A stretch of DNA of 5,159 nt from Planctomycetota bacterium (GTDB lineage: Bacteria; Planctomycetota; MHYJ01; JACQXL01; JAVHLO01), in assembly GCA_031082105.1 (NCBI GenBank), contig JAVHLO010000279.1:1-5159 (forward strand). Reading direction: 5' to 3'. A model generated the notes under the pieces. That model saw only the letters and a program-made list of their open reading frames with translations. It was not told where the DNA came from and made no database searches. Below, in pieces: positions 1 to 5,151 of this stretch. Made by a program: the position numbers and the translations under genes. Position 1 is the stretch's first letter, and the number at the start of each line of letters is the position of its first letter.

Positions 1-11
1 CTTCTTGCTTT

Positions 12-89
12 GCGCTCTCTGCGTCCTTTGCGGTTCGTTTTGGCTGCGGCTCTGCTGCGCTGCGTTCTCTGTGTCTCTGTGGTGGAAAC
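12..89. repeat. Degenerate dispersed repeat, two related copies
   Basis: Two related pyrimidine-rich segments lie at about 12-35 (GCGCTCTCTGCGTCCTTTGC and following bases) and 62-85 (GCGTTCTCTGTGTCTCTGTG and following bases). They share the CTCTG(C/T)GTC core and a GCGG/GTGG end, with several mismatches and a one-base gap between them. The wording resembles a dispersed repeat often seen in bacterial and metagenome-derived genomes, read on the other strand as CGCAAAGGACGCAGAG. This likeness is from memory, not a search. The block lies beyond the stop codon of the minus-strand pseudoprotease gene. No gene is supported in bases 1-114; the plus-strand reading frame crossing this block is low-complexity and has no recognisable features. 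Confidence 0.45.
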
Positions 90-107
90 TACGTCTGTGT
101 TTCCGCC
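81..107 (-). terminator. Possible 3' hairpin of the pseudoprotease gene
   Basis: GGTGGAAAC (81-89) pairs with GTTTCCGCC (99-107) across a 9-base loop, giving nine pairs with one G-U type pair. It lies 8 bases beyond the stop codon of the minus-strand gene. A second small stem, GCCGTG (105-110) with CACGGC (116-121), overlaps the stop codon itself. No T-run follows on the minus strand, so a classical intrinsic terminator is not shown; the hairpin may only protect the 3' end. Confidence 0.25.
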
Positions 108-114
108 GTGAAAC

Positions 115-1914
115 TCACGGCCGCCGGCCGATCGTCATCTCCAGAGGTATCTCGTGTTCACGGCGCAAGACCTTGAGCATGACCTTATCGCCGGGCTTCT
201 TCTGTCGGATCAGAATGACCAGCTCGGTCCAGTTGTGCACGGGCTGCTTGTCGAACTCCAGGATGATGTCCCCTGCCTTAACCCCGGCCTGGTCGGCAGC
301 CGTGCCGGGTATGATATCCATGACCGATGCTCCCTCAACGTCGAGCGCCCCTTCGTTCGCGCGCACGCCGATGAACGGCTCCTCGCGACGCGGGCTGATC
401 TTACCTTCCTTCAGTCCGGGCAGGATCGTGGTGATGAATTCACCTGTTGCCGCGAAACCGATCCCCGAGTTCTGGCCGTAGATCGAATCGTTCGAGACGT
501 GTGACGCAAGCCCGACGAGCCGGCCGTCGAGCGTTACTACGACGCCGCCGGCGTTCGCGTAGTTCAGCGGGCAATCGATCTGGACCGCGCCGCCGCGCAT
601 CCTGCCGAGGGCCGACACTATTCCGCGCGTAGCGGTGACCGTCGGCGGGTCCAGGGACCGCGCCACGACGAGCGTTGCGACGCCCGGCATAGCCTCAGCC
701 GGCGCACAGAACACGGGCTCGATGGTCTTCCACCCTTCAGGAAGCGCGACCTTCAACAACGCAACATCGGAATCCTCATCGTGACCGAGGAGTGTCGCTT
801 CGAGCGCCGTGCCATCGGAGAGTGTGACCTGGATGGGCCCGCTGAGTTTGCCGGCCACATTGAACCACGTCGTAAGGACATGCCCGGCCTTGTCAAGCAG
901 TACGCCGGAGACGCTGATATCGGGCCGCGCGAAGTACTTGCCGGCCAGCCCGCGCAGGAGCGGGAGCCACCCGCCGCCGGCCGGGACGGCCTCAGCCTCA
1001 CGGCGGACCTTGATGGCCACTGTCATCGGCGCGGCGGTCGCTATCACCTTCCGGTACGTCGCCTGCAATTCCTGGTGAGCGGCCGCGATCTCGGTCCGAG
1101 GCCTGGACGTCTTCGCCGGCTCCTCACCCCCCTGCTCGTTCCCTTCGTCCGCACCATCCCCCGTGGACTTGTGCGACTTGATGATCCGCTCGATGTGCGG
1201 GGCGAGGACATCGATTGGCACTGCGGTGCCCATCCAGCGGGCGGCGGAGAAACCGAGCCCGATCACGCCGATCACTTCACCGCGTGCGTCGACCAGCGGC
1301 CCACCGTCGCTGCCCGGGTTTATCGCCGCGTCAGTCTCAATCACCTCACCGCGATACTTGCTCTGTTCGTCCGCGCTGACCATCCGGTACCGGCCGCTGA
1401 CGATGCCGACGCTCATCGCCACCTGGTCGTCCTTGGCGATGGACTGGAACGGATTTCCAAGCGTGAAGACCTGGTCGCCTACCTGCATGTCGCCCGATTT
1501 TCCCAATGGCAGGAACGGCCCGGGCGGGTTTGCGAGCTTGACCAGGCTCAGTTCAACGTCCTTCTCCACCCCGACGAAATCGGCCTTGTACTGTTTGTAT
1601 CCTGCCGTGCGGACGACGATATTCTCCGCCCTGTCCGGCACAACAGTCGTCGACGTGAGCACGTAGCCGTCTTCCGAGATGATCGCGCCGCTCCCGAAGT
1701 ACCCCGTTGTCCCGCAGATGCACTCGATTGACACAACGGCGCCGGCGACCCGGTCGTGCAGGTCGATGTTTGCACGCTCGAGCGCGGTCAGTTGCTTCGA
1801 CGCGGCGGGTTTGCCCGGCTCTTCCGCGACCGCGACCGAGACCAGCAGAAGCCAGCCGGCAAGGGCTGCGAGGAGATTCCGCGCGCGTTCTTTGAATTCC
1901 ATGTTCCTCAGCAT
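115..1914 (-). CDS. Secreted tandem HtrA-like pseudoprotease with PDZ domain
   Basis: This encodes a 599-residue protein counted from the ATG at 1914. Residues 1-30 form a Sec signal peptide: a basic start, the core LLAALAGWLLLVSVAVA and an AVA|EE cleavage site, so the protein acts outside the cytoplasm. Residues 48-246 are a trypsin-like HtrA domain that keeps the GSGAIISEDGYVLT strand, GDQVFTLGNPF and the INPGSDGGPL loop. The aligned catalytic residues are replaced: His by Thr90, Asp by Glu121, Ser by Asp203. After an acidic, Gly-rich linker (247-272), residues 276-500 form a second trypsin-like domain with Phe351 for His, Asp383 retained, and Ala455 for Ser in NANAGG. Residues 510-599 are a PDZ domain with an FIGV carboxylate loop. 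Normal DegP/DegQ proteins have one active protease domain. I infer a binding or chaperone-like role for misfolded or terminal peptides, not cleavage. The start is chosen because AAGAGG lies 5 bases upstream; the in-frame GTG at 1920 overlaps that site. Confidence 0.9.
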   Translation of the reverse strand: MLRNMEFKERARNLLAALAGWLLLVSVAVAEEPGKPAASKQLTALERANIDLHDRVAGAVVSIECICGTTGYFGSGAIISEDGYVLTSTTVVPDRAENIVVRTAGYKQYKADFVGVEKDVELSLVKLANPPGPFLPLGKSGDMQVGDQVFTLGNPFQSIAKDDQVAMSVGIVSGRYRMVSADEQSKYRGEVIETDAAINPGSDGGPLVDARGEVIGVIGLGFSAARWMGTAVPIDVLAPHIERIIKSHKSTGDGADEGNEQGGEEPAKTSRPRTEIAAAHQELQATYRKVIATAAPMTVAIKVRREAEAVPAGGGWLPLLRGLAGKYFARPDISVSGVLLDKAGHVLTTWFNVAGKLSGPIQVTLSDGTALEATLLGHDEDSDVALLKVALPEGWKTIEPVFCAPAEAMPGVATLVVARSLDPPTVTATRGIVSALGRMRGGAVQIDCPLNYANAGGVVVTLDGRLVGLASHVSNDSIYGQNSGIGFAATGEFITTILPGLKEGKISPRREEPFIGVRANEGALDVEGASVMDIIPGTAADQAGVKAGDIILEFDKQPVHNWTELVILIRQKKPGDKVMLKVLRREHEIPLEMTIGRRP

Positions 1915-1919
1915 CGGCA

Positions 1920-1925
1920 CCTCTT
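1920..1925 (-). promoter_or_regulatory. Ribosome binding site deciding the pseudoprotease start
   Basis: On the minus strand AAGAGG is followed by the 5-base spacer TGCCG and then ATG (1912-1914). This favours that ATG over the GTG at 1918-1920, which would overlap the site, and over the ATG at 1900-1902, whose only nearby purine run (GAGGA) sits too close. Confidence 0.5.
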
Positions 1926-1931
1926 GGCGTC

Positions 1932-1960
1932 ATTATAGCCGAAAAGCGGAGGCGATGCAA
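1932..1960 (-). promoter_or_regulatory. Candidate promoter of the pseudoprotease gene
   Basis: On the minus strand a perfect TATAAT (1932-1937) lies 17 bases after a weak -35-like TTGCAT (1955-1960). A better -35 match, TTGACT (1960-1965), is 22 bases away, which is too far for standard spacing. Transcription would begin near 1925, leaving a leader of about 11 bases that barely includes the ribosome binding site. The -10 match is strong, the -35 is not. Confidence 0.4.
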
Positions 1961-1985
1961 GTCAAGCGCGAGCGGGCGAGTTCGA

Positions 1986-2055
1986 CGCCGCCCATGGCGG
2001 CGCTTCAGACTACCCGGTGCGCGGGGTTGGGAGTGGCCCCCCGCCACGGGCGGGG
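1986..2055. other. Divergent spacer with two GC-rich hairpins
   Basis: The spacer between the divergent pseudoprotease and parA genes (1915-2132) has no supportable gene. It holds two compact palindromes. CGCCGCC (1986-1992) pairs with GGCGGCG (1996-2002) across a 3-base loop. CCCCGCC (2039-2045) pairs with GGCGGGG (2049-2055), also with a 3-base loop. They lie between the two candidate promoters and could be operator-like sites or repeat fragments. Nothing in the sequence decides between these. Confidence 0.35.
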
Positions 2056-2096
2056 TAGAAGACGACCGGCGGCGATTCGTGTGCCTCGCGTCTTCG

Positions 2097-2125
2097 TTGA
2101 CTTACTCGCTGCATTTTGCTAGCAT
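2097..2125 (+). promoter_or_regulatory. Candidate parA promoter, probably leaderless
   Basis: TTGACT (2097-2102, five of six to the sigma-70 -35 consensus) is followed by 17 bases and TAGCAT (2120-2125, four of six to TATAAT). Transcription would start about 7 bases later, near 2132, directly at the parA ATG (2133). There is no Shine-Dalgarno-like sequence in the bases before that ATG, which agrees with a leaderless mRNA. Confidence 0.5.
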
Positions 2126-2132
2126 TTCCCGC

Positions 2133-3152
2133 ATGCGCAAGATTGCTGTTGCCAACCAGAAGGGTGGCGTGGGCAAGACCACGACGGTGGTGAATCTCGC
2201 CGGCGGGCTGGCGAGGCTCGGGTTCAAGACGCTTGTCATCGACATCGACCCGCAGTCGAACGCCACCCTCGCCCTCGGCGCGGCGGATTTCGCGCAGGGA
2301 AAGGTGGAAACCACGGGCGAGCCGCCCGGGCATTCCGCCGGCCACCACTCCCCTGCCCCGATGACTGCCGCCGGGGCCGACGCGCAAGATGAGGGACGCG
2401 GGTCCGACAAGAGTTCGGCAGCTGGAGCTGCCTCCTACAACGCCGCACGGCCCGACGGGTCGGGAGCCGGAGCTGCCTCCTACAACGCTGCACGGACGGC
2501 GGCGCCGCGCAATCTCTGCGCGGTCCTCCGGGGTGACATGCCGCTCGCGGACGCGATATTCCACCGCTCGGAGCGGTTCGACGTGATCCCGTCGCACATC
2601 GACCTGGCCGCGCTCGAAGGCGAGTTAATCACCTCAGGTTCCCGGCGGATGGCACTGCGCGATACGCTCCTGTCCGTGTCCGGGTACGACTACGTGCTGC
2701 TGGACTGCCCGCCGTCGCTTGGACTTCTGAACGTGAACGCGCTCTCGTACGCCGCGGAGGTGCTGATCCCGCTGCAATGCGAGTTTTTCGCCCTGCAGGG
2801 GATCTCGCTCCTCATGCGAACGATCGACCTCGTAAAACAAAGGCTGAACCCTTCTCTCGAGATCGGCGGCGTGCTTGCGTGCCTGTACGATTCCCGGCGC
2901 CTGCTCGCCAAGGAGGTGCTGGCGGAGATCGAGAAGTACTTCGGCAAGAAGGTGTTCAGGACGCACATCCGGACGAACGTGAAACTCGCCGAAGCGCCGA
3001 GCCACGGGAAGACGATATTCGAATATGCGCCGCGGAGTCGAGGCGACGAGGACTACGCGAACCTGGCGCACGAAGTGGCCGGGCTGCCCATTCCAGGGCA
3101 GACCGAAGACAGCGGATCCCGGGTTCCGGATGTCGCAGAGCAGGTCGACTGA
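2133..3152 (+). CDS. parA: ParA/Soj-family ATPase with repeat-derived insertion
   Basis: This is a 339-residue P-loop ATPase of the ParA/Soj/MinD superfamily, which bind DNA non-specifically as ATP dimers and position chromosomes or other cargo. The deviant Walker A motif KGGVGKTT is at residues 10-17 with signature Lys10 and catalytic Lys15. LVIDIDPQSNAT (34-45) is the A' segment and YVLLDCPPSLG (187-197) the Walker B region. QCEFFALQG (215-223) and RLAEAPSHG-like KLAEAPSHG (284-292) are typical Soj signatures. Soj proteins are normally about 250-270 residues. The excess lies at about residues 52-126, an Ala/Gly/Ser-rich stretch with GAASYNAAR twice, encoded by palindromic repeats. The catalytic core is otherwise complete and in frame, so the gene is probably functional. 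No parB follows, so the cargo is unknown. The ATG at 2133 is chosen because conserved sequence begins there; the open frame back to 2079 encodes unrelated residues. Confidence 0.93.
   Translation: MRKIAVANQKGGVGKTTTVVNLAGGLARLGFKTLVIDIDPQSNATLALGAADFAQGKVETTGEPPGHSAGHHSPAPMTAAGADAQDEGRGSDKSSAAGAASYNAARPDGSGAGAASYNAARTAAPRNLCAVLRGDMPLADAIFHRSERFDVIPSHIDLAALEGELITSGSRRMALRDTLLSVSGYDYVLLDCPPSLGLLNVNALSYAAEVLIPLQCEFFALQGISLLMRTIDLVKQRLNPSLEIGGVLACLYDSRRLLAKEVLAEIEKYFGKKVFRTHIRTNVKLAEAPSHGKTIFEYAPRSRGDEDYANLAHEVAGLPIPGQTEDSGSRVPDVAEQVD
2314..2328. repeat. Palindrome inside parA insertion
   Basis: CGGGCG (2314-2319) and CGCCCG (2323-2328) form a perfect 6-bp stem with the 3-base loop AGC. The surrounding wording, CACGGGCGAGCCGCCCG, resembles small hairpin repeats common between genes in several GC-rich bacterial genomes. 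Here it sits at the start of the non-conserved segment of ParA. Confidence 0.45.
2415..2495. repeat. Two 36-bp palindromic direct repeats inside parA
   Basis: Copies at 2415-2450 and 2460-2495 match at 33 of 36 bases and are offset by 45 bases, exactly 15 codons, so both encode GAASYNAAR in the parA frame. Copy 1 contains the near-palindrome GGCAGCTGGAGCTGCC, followed by TCCTACAACG. Between the copies CCCGAC (2451-2456) pairs with GTCGGG (2459-2464). On the minus strand each copy reads TTGTAGGAGGCAGCTCC, which resembles REP-like intergenic palindromes of the form TTGTAGGAG-hairpin. Finding them within a conserved coding gene is unusual. Confidence 0.75.
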
Positions 3153-3166
3153 CATTTCGGATTTGC

Positions 3167-3248
3167 GATTGCGGATTTCGAATTCGGGGCACACGTCCCC
3201 AAACAGCCAAGCGCCGCCTGCCCGGCGCAGAATCCGAAATCCGCAATC
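3167..3248. repeat. Cruciform-like repeat downstream of parA
   Basis: GATTGCGGATTTCGAATTC (3167-3185) pairs with GAATCCGAAATCCGCAATC (3230-3248), 18 of 19 positions. The 44-base interior folds into two smaller hairpins: GGGG (3186-3189) with CCCC (3197-3200), and GCGCC (3211-3215) with GGCGC (3224-3228). Together they predict a three-way junction. The arms are built of repeated CGGATTT/GATTGCGG words of a kind seen as small dispersed repeats. It fills most of the 138-base gap between parA and the next gene. No T-run follows, so termination is not shown; mRNA stabilisation or a mobile REP-like unit are alternatives. Confidence 0.75.
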
Positions 3249-3280
3249 CGAATTCCACAATCGCCGGCGCCTGGATCCAC

Positions 3281-3285
3281 GGAGG
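3281..3285 (+). promoter_or_regulatory. Strong ribosome binding site
   Basis: GGAGG lies 5 bases (AAGCA) before the ATG at 3291. It fixes the start of the basic-tailed protein and contrasts with parA, which has no such site. Confidence 0.8.
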
Positions 3286-3290
3286 AAGCA

Positions 3291-3842
3291 ATGCCTGCAG
3301 CAAAGAACAACCCGCAAGCCGTTGAAAAACCCGGACTGCCCCGCTGGGTCGAGGCGATGTTGCGGATCGAGGAGTCGCTTGCGCACGGGACTGTCGCGCT
3401 GGTGCAGCAGTTTGCCAACTGCCGGCCGCTGGCCCTGGCGGTCACGAGCCCGGGCGTCGCCTATCATTTCGAATCATGCGACCCACATCCCGGCACGGCC
3501 GCGTTCATGGTCCTGTTGCGCTACGATCCGAACAGCCGGACGATCGCTGCACAGTGCAGCATCGAACTGAACCACCGGACCGTGCACGACGCCGACGATT
3601 CGATCCGGCTTGCGGTTGACGACCCGGACGAGGCTGACCTGGCGACCTTCTTGCGAGCCAAGACGGAGCTCTTCAAAGAACTCTACCTGCAGCCGCGCGA
3701 TCTCGGCCCAGAGGAGGTCCCGGAGGACGACGCCCCAAGCGCCGAGGTTGGCGGCGCGCGGGCGGCCGCAGAGCGCAGGCGCGCGAGGACGCGGAAGAAC
3801 AGGGGAAATGCGCGTCGGAAGCCGGGCCGGAAGAGGCGCTAG
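3291..3842 (+). CDS. Unrecognised protein with basic C-terminal tail
   Basis: I do not recognise this 183-residue protein. It has no signal peptide or membrane segment, so it is probably cytoplasmic. Residues 15-130 look like a compact folded domain: helix-like PRWVEAMLRIEESLAHGTVALVQQF (17-41), strand-like stretches around 56-60, 71-77 and 84-92 (TIAAQCSIE), then an acidic region with DDPDEADLATFLRAKTELFKELY (110-132). Residues 136-153 are acidic and Pro-rich, and 157-183 is a tail rich in Arg and Lys (ERRRARTRKNRGNARRK) that could bind nucleic acid or a negatively charged partner. The coding start is supported by GGAGG. It follows parA in the same direction after a 138-base gap filled by a repeat, so co-transcription is possible. 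A role with ParA is only inferred from position. It shows no ParB motifs. Confidence 0.8.
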   Translation: MPAAKNNPQAVEKPGLPRWVEAMLRIEESLAHGTVALVQQFANCRPLALAVTSPGVAYHFESCDPHPGTAAFMVLLRYDPNSRTIAAQCSIELNHRTVHDADDSIRLAVDDPDEADLATFLRAKTELFKELYLQPRDLGPEEVPEDDAPSAEVGGARAAAERRRARTRKNRGNARRKPGRKRR

Positions 3843-3881
3843 GCCGAACTATCCGTGTATCCAGGGAAAGGTGCGATAGAT

Positions 3882-4001
3882 TGTCATTCCCGCGAAAGCG
3901 GTAAGCCGGCGGACCGCTGACGCGATCGAGCCTGTCGGAATCAGGTCTTGCCCTTCTGCTTTCGCACTGTTCTCTGGATTCCCGCTTTCGCGGGAATGAC
4001 A
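3882..4001. repeat. MITE/REP-like element with perfect 20-bp inverted ends
   Basis: TGTCATTCCCGCGAAAGCGG (3882-3901) is repeated exactly in inverse at 3982-4001, enclosing 80 bases without a gene. Each end is itself a small hairpin, CCGC-GAAA-GCGG, with a GNRA-type loop. Similarity continues outward, with GGAAAGGTG (3865-3873) against the inverse of CACGTTTCC (4006-4014) at 8 of 9, so the unit may be about 150 bp. The end sequence matches a dispersed repeat I recall from many bacteria (GTCATTCCCGCGAAAGCGGGAATC). No transposase and no clear target duplication are seen. It occupies the gap between convergent stop codons (3843-4029), which otherwise holds nothing recognisable. Confidence 0.85.
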
Positions 4002-4029
4002 TGTCCACGTTTCCTTGTGAATAGCCCGG

Positions 4030-5040
4030 CTAGTGCCCGATGTAGCGCGCGTACAACGTGCGCGCGAGGGCTTCGTCGGTCGTCCCCTTCACGATCGCCC
4101 TGCCGTCCGGGAAAATCACCAGCTCCTTGTCGTCCGTTTTAAGACTGAGAAGATACCCGTTGAACTCGGCGCGGCCATACGGGGAAAGCGCATCCTTGAG
4201 CCGCGCGAGGTCGAGCGCGGCCTCGTCCGCAGGCGTGACCTGGACCGCGTTTCGACCGCACAGGCAGACCACCCAGCCTTCACGCGCGCCGGCAAGAAAC
4301 TCGTACTCACCCTTGCCGCACGCAGGGCAATCCGCCCTCCTTGCGACCGCAAACGACTGCATCGTGCGCTGCCACACGTCAAAGTACAGAATCGTATCGC
4401 CCGTCTTGTCTCGACCCACAAGCACCTTCATCGCCTCGGCGGCTTCGAAGGCGGCGACCGCGGCGGGCGCGGCGTTCAGCACGCCCATTGTCTCGCATGT
4501 GGGCAATACCCCGGCCGCAGGCGGACTTTCCATCACGCAGCGGAGACACGCCGTCTTTCCCGGAACCACGGTCATGGTCATTCCCACGGTGCCGACCGCG
4601 CCGCCATAGACCCACGACACGCCGTTCTTGACGCATGCGTCGTTCAGAAGGAACCGGGTCTCCATGTTGTCCGTTGCATCGACAACGACGTCCACGCAGG
4701 TCAGCAGTTTCTCGATGGTGCGGGGCGTCATGTCGGCGACGACGGGCTCGAGCTCCGCCTGGGAATTGACCTGCTTAAGCCTGCTGCATGCCGCGATGGC
4801 CTTGGGCCGCCGTTCGTTTGCATCCGTTTCGTCGAACAGTACCTGGCGATGAAGGTTGTCCTGCTCGACGAAATCGCGGTCAACGATACGCAGCCTGCCC
4901 ACGCCCGCGCGGAGGAGGAGTTGCGCCGCGTTCGTCCCGAGCGCGCCGCAGCCCGCGATCAGCACCCTGCCCTTCCGGAGCCTCTCCTGCCCCTCCGGGC
5001 CGATCTCGCGAAGAATAAGTTGTCGAGCGTATCTGTCCAC
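4030..5040 (-). CDS. ThiF/MoeB/HesA-family adenylyltransferase
   Basis: This is a 336-residue E1-like enzyme (numbered from GTG at 5040). The family activates the C-terminal Gly-Gly of a ubiquitin-like sulfur carrier (ThiS, MoaD or similar) by ATP-dependent adenylation, for thiamine, molybdopterin or cysteine synthesis in the cytoplasm. RYARQ (3-7) carries the conserved Arg6. The nucleotide loop is GCGALG (30-35), followed by IVDRDFVEQDNLHRQ (52-66), Lys80 and DATDN (121-125). Two zinc-type pairs, C165/C168 and C238/C241, are intact, as is TCETMGVL with Cys182. Residues about 245-336 form an extra C-terminal domain ending in VIFPDGRAIVKGT and LYARYIG, which I recall from Bacillus-type ThiF proteins; E. 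coli MoeB stops before it. No carrier protein gene is nearby, so thiF, moeB and hesA cannot be separated. The start is uncertain: GGAG is 6 bases before the GTG, while the ATG at 5046 directly abuts it. Confidence 0.9.
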   Translation of the reverse strand: MDRYARQLILREIGPEGQERLRKGRVLIAGCGALGTNAAQLLLRAGVGRLRIVDRDFVEQDNLHRQVLFDETDANERRPKAIAACSRLKQVNSQAELEPVVADMTPRTIEKLLTCVDVVVDATDNMETRFLLNDACVKNGVSWVYGGAVGTVGMTMTVVPGKTACLRCVMESPPAAGVLPTCETMGVLNAAPAAVAAFEAAEAMKVLVGRDKTGDTILYFDVWQRTMQSFAVARRADCPACGKGEYEFLAGAREGWVVCLCGRNAVQVTPADEAALDLARLKDALSPYGRAEFNGYLLSLKTDDKELVIFPDGRAIVKGTTDEALARTLYARYIGH

Positions 5041-5046
5041 GATCAT

Positions 5047-5050
5047 CTCC
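5047..5050 (-). promoter_or_regulatory. Ribosome binding site deciding the ThiF-like start
   Basis: On the minus strand GGAG is followed directly by ATGATC and then GTG GAC AGA TAC. Spacing is 6 bases to the GTG at 5038-5040 but zero to the ATG at 5044-5046, favouring the GTG. Family members also commonly begin just before the RYxRQ motif. The upstream TTG at 5110-5112 would start inside a hairpin repeat and is unlikely. Confidence 0.5.
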
Positions 5051-5099
5051 GGGGGAACAATACGGCGCACACAATCGACCCGAATACAACCCCCTGAAT

Positions 5100-5151
5100 C
5101 CCCCTTTGCCAAGGGGGACTTTCGCGTCCGATTCCCCCTTAGAAAAGGGGG
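5100..5151. repeat. Tandem CCCCCTT hairpin repeat
   Basis: Two hairpins share the same stem. CCCCCTT (5100-5106) pairs with AAGGGGG (5111-5117) across TGCC, and CCCCCTT (5134-5140) pairs with AAGGGGG (5145-5151) across AGAA. Both copies are preceded by a GAAT/GATT word. A further GAGGGGG follows at the window edge, so the array may continue. The wording resembles CCCCCTTT-loop-AAAGGGGG dispersed repeats known from many genomes. It lies upstream of the ThiF-like gene, where I could not identify a convincing promoter. Confidence 0.8.

Noticed and set aside
781..1731. Plus-strand open frame of 316 codons
   Set aside because: It is antisense to the HtrA-like gene, and its translation is rich in Arg, Asp and His with no domain, as expected of a GC-rich shadow frame.
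115..1914. Active DegP/HtrA protease
   Set aside because: No His, Asp, Ser triad is present in either domain at the aligned positions.
2079..2132. Upstream extension of parA
   Set aside because: The added residues are unlike ParA N-termini and include the -35 and -10 candidates; conserved sequence starts at the ATG at 2133.
2415..2495. CRISPR array
   Set aside because: There are only two copies with a 9-base gap, inside an intact reading frame, and no cas genes.
3167..3248. Classical intrinsic terminator after parA
   Set aside because: The stem is long with nested hairpins, and no T-run follows on either strand.
3673..4008. Minus-strand open frame across the convergent spacer
   Set aside because: It spans the inverted-repeat element and the antisense of the basic-tailed gene, giving an Arg/Pro-rich product with no support.
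4033..5097. Long plus-strand open frame of 354 codons
   Set aside because: It is antisense to almost the whole ThiF-like gene, whose protein shows conserved motifs throughout. The antisense product has no recognisable motif and reflects high GC.
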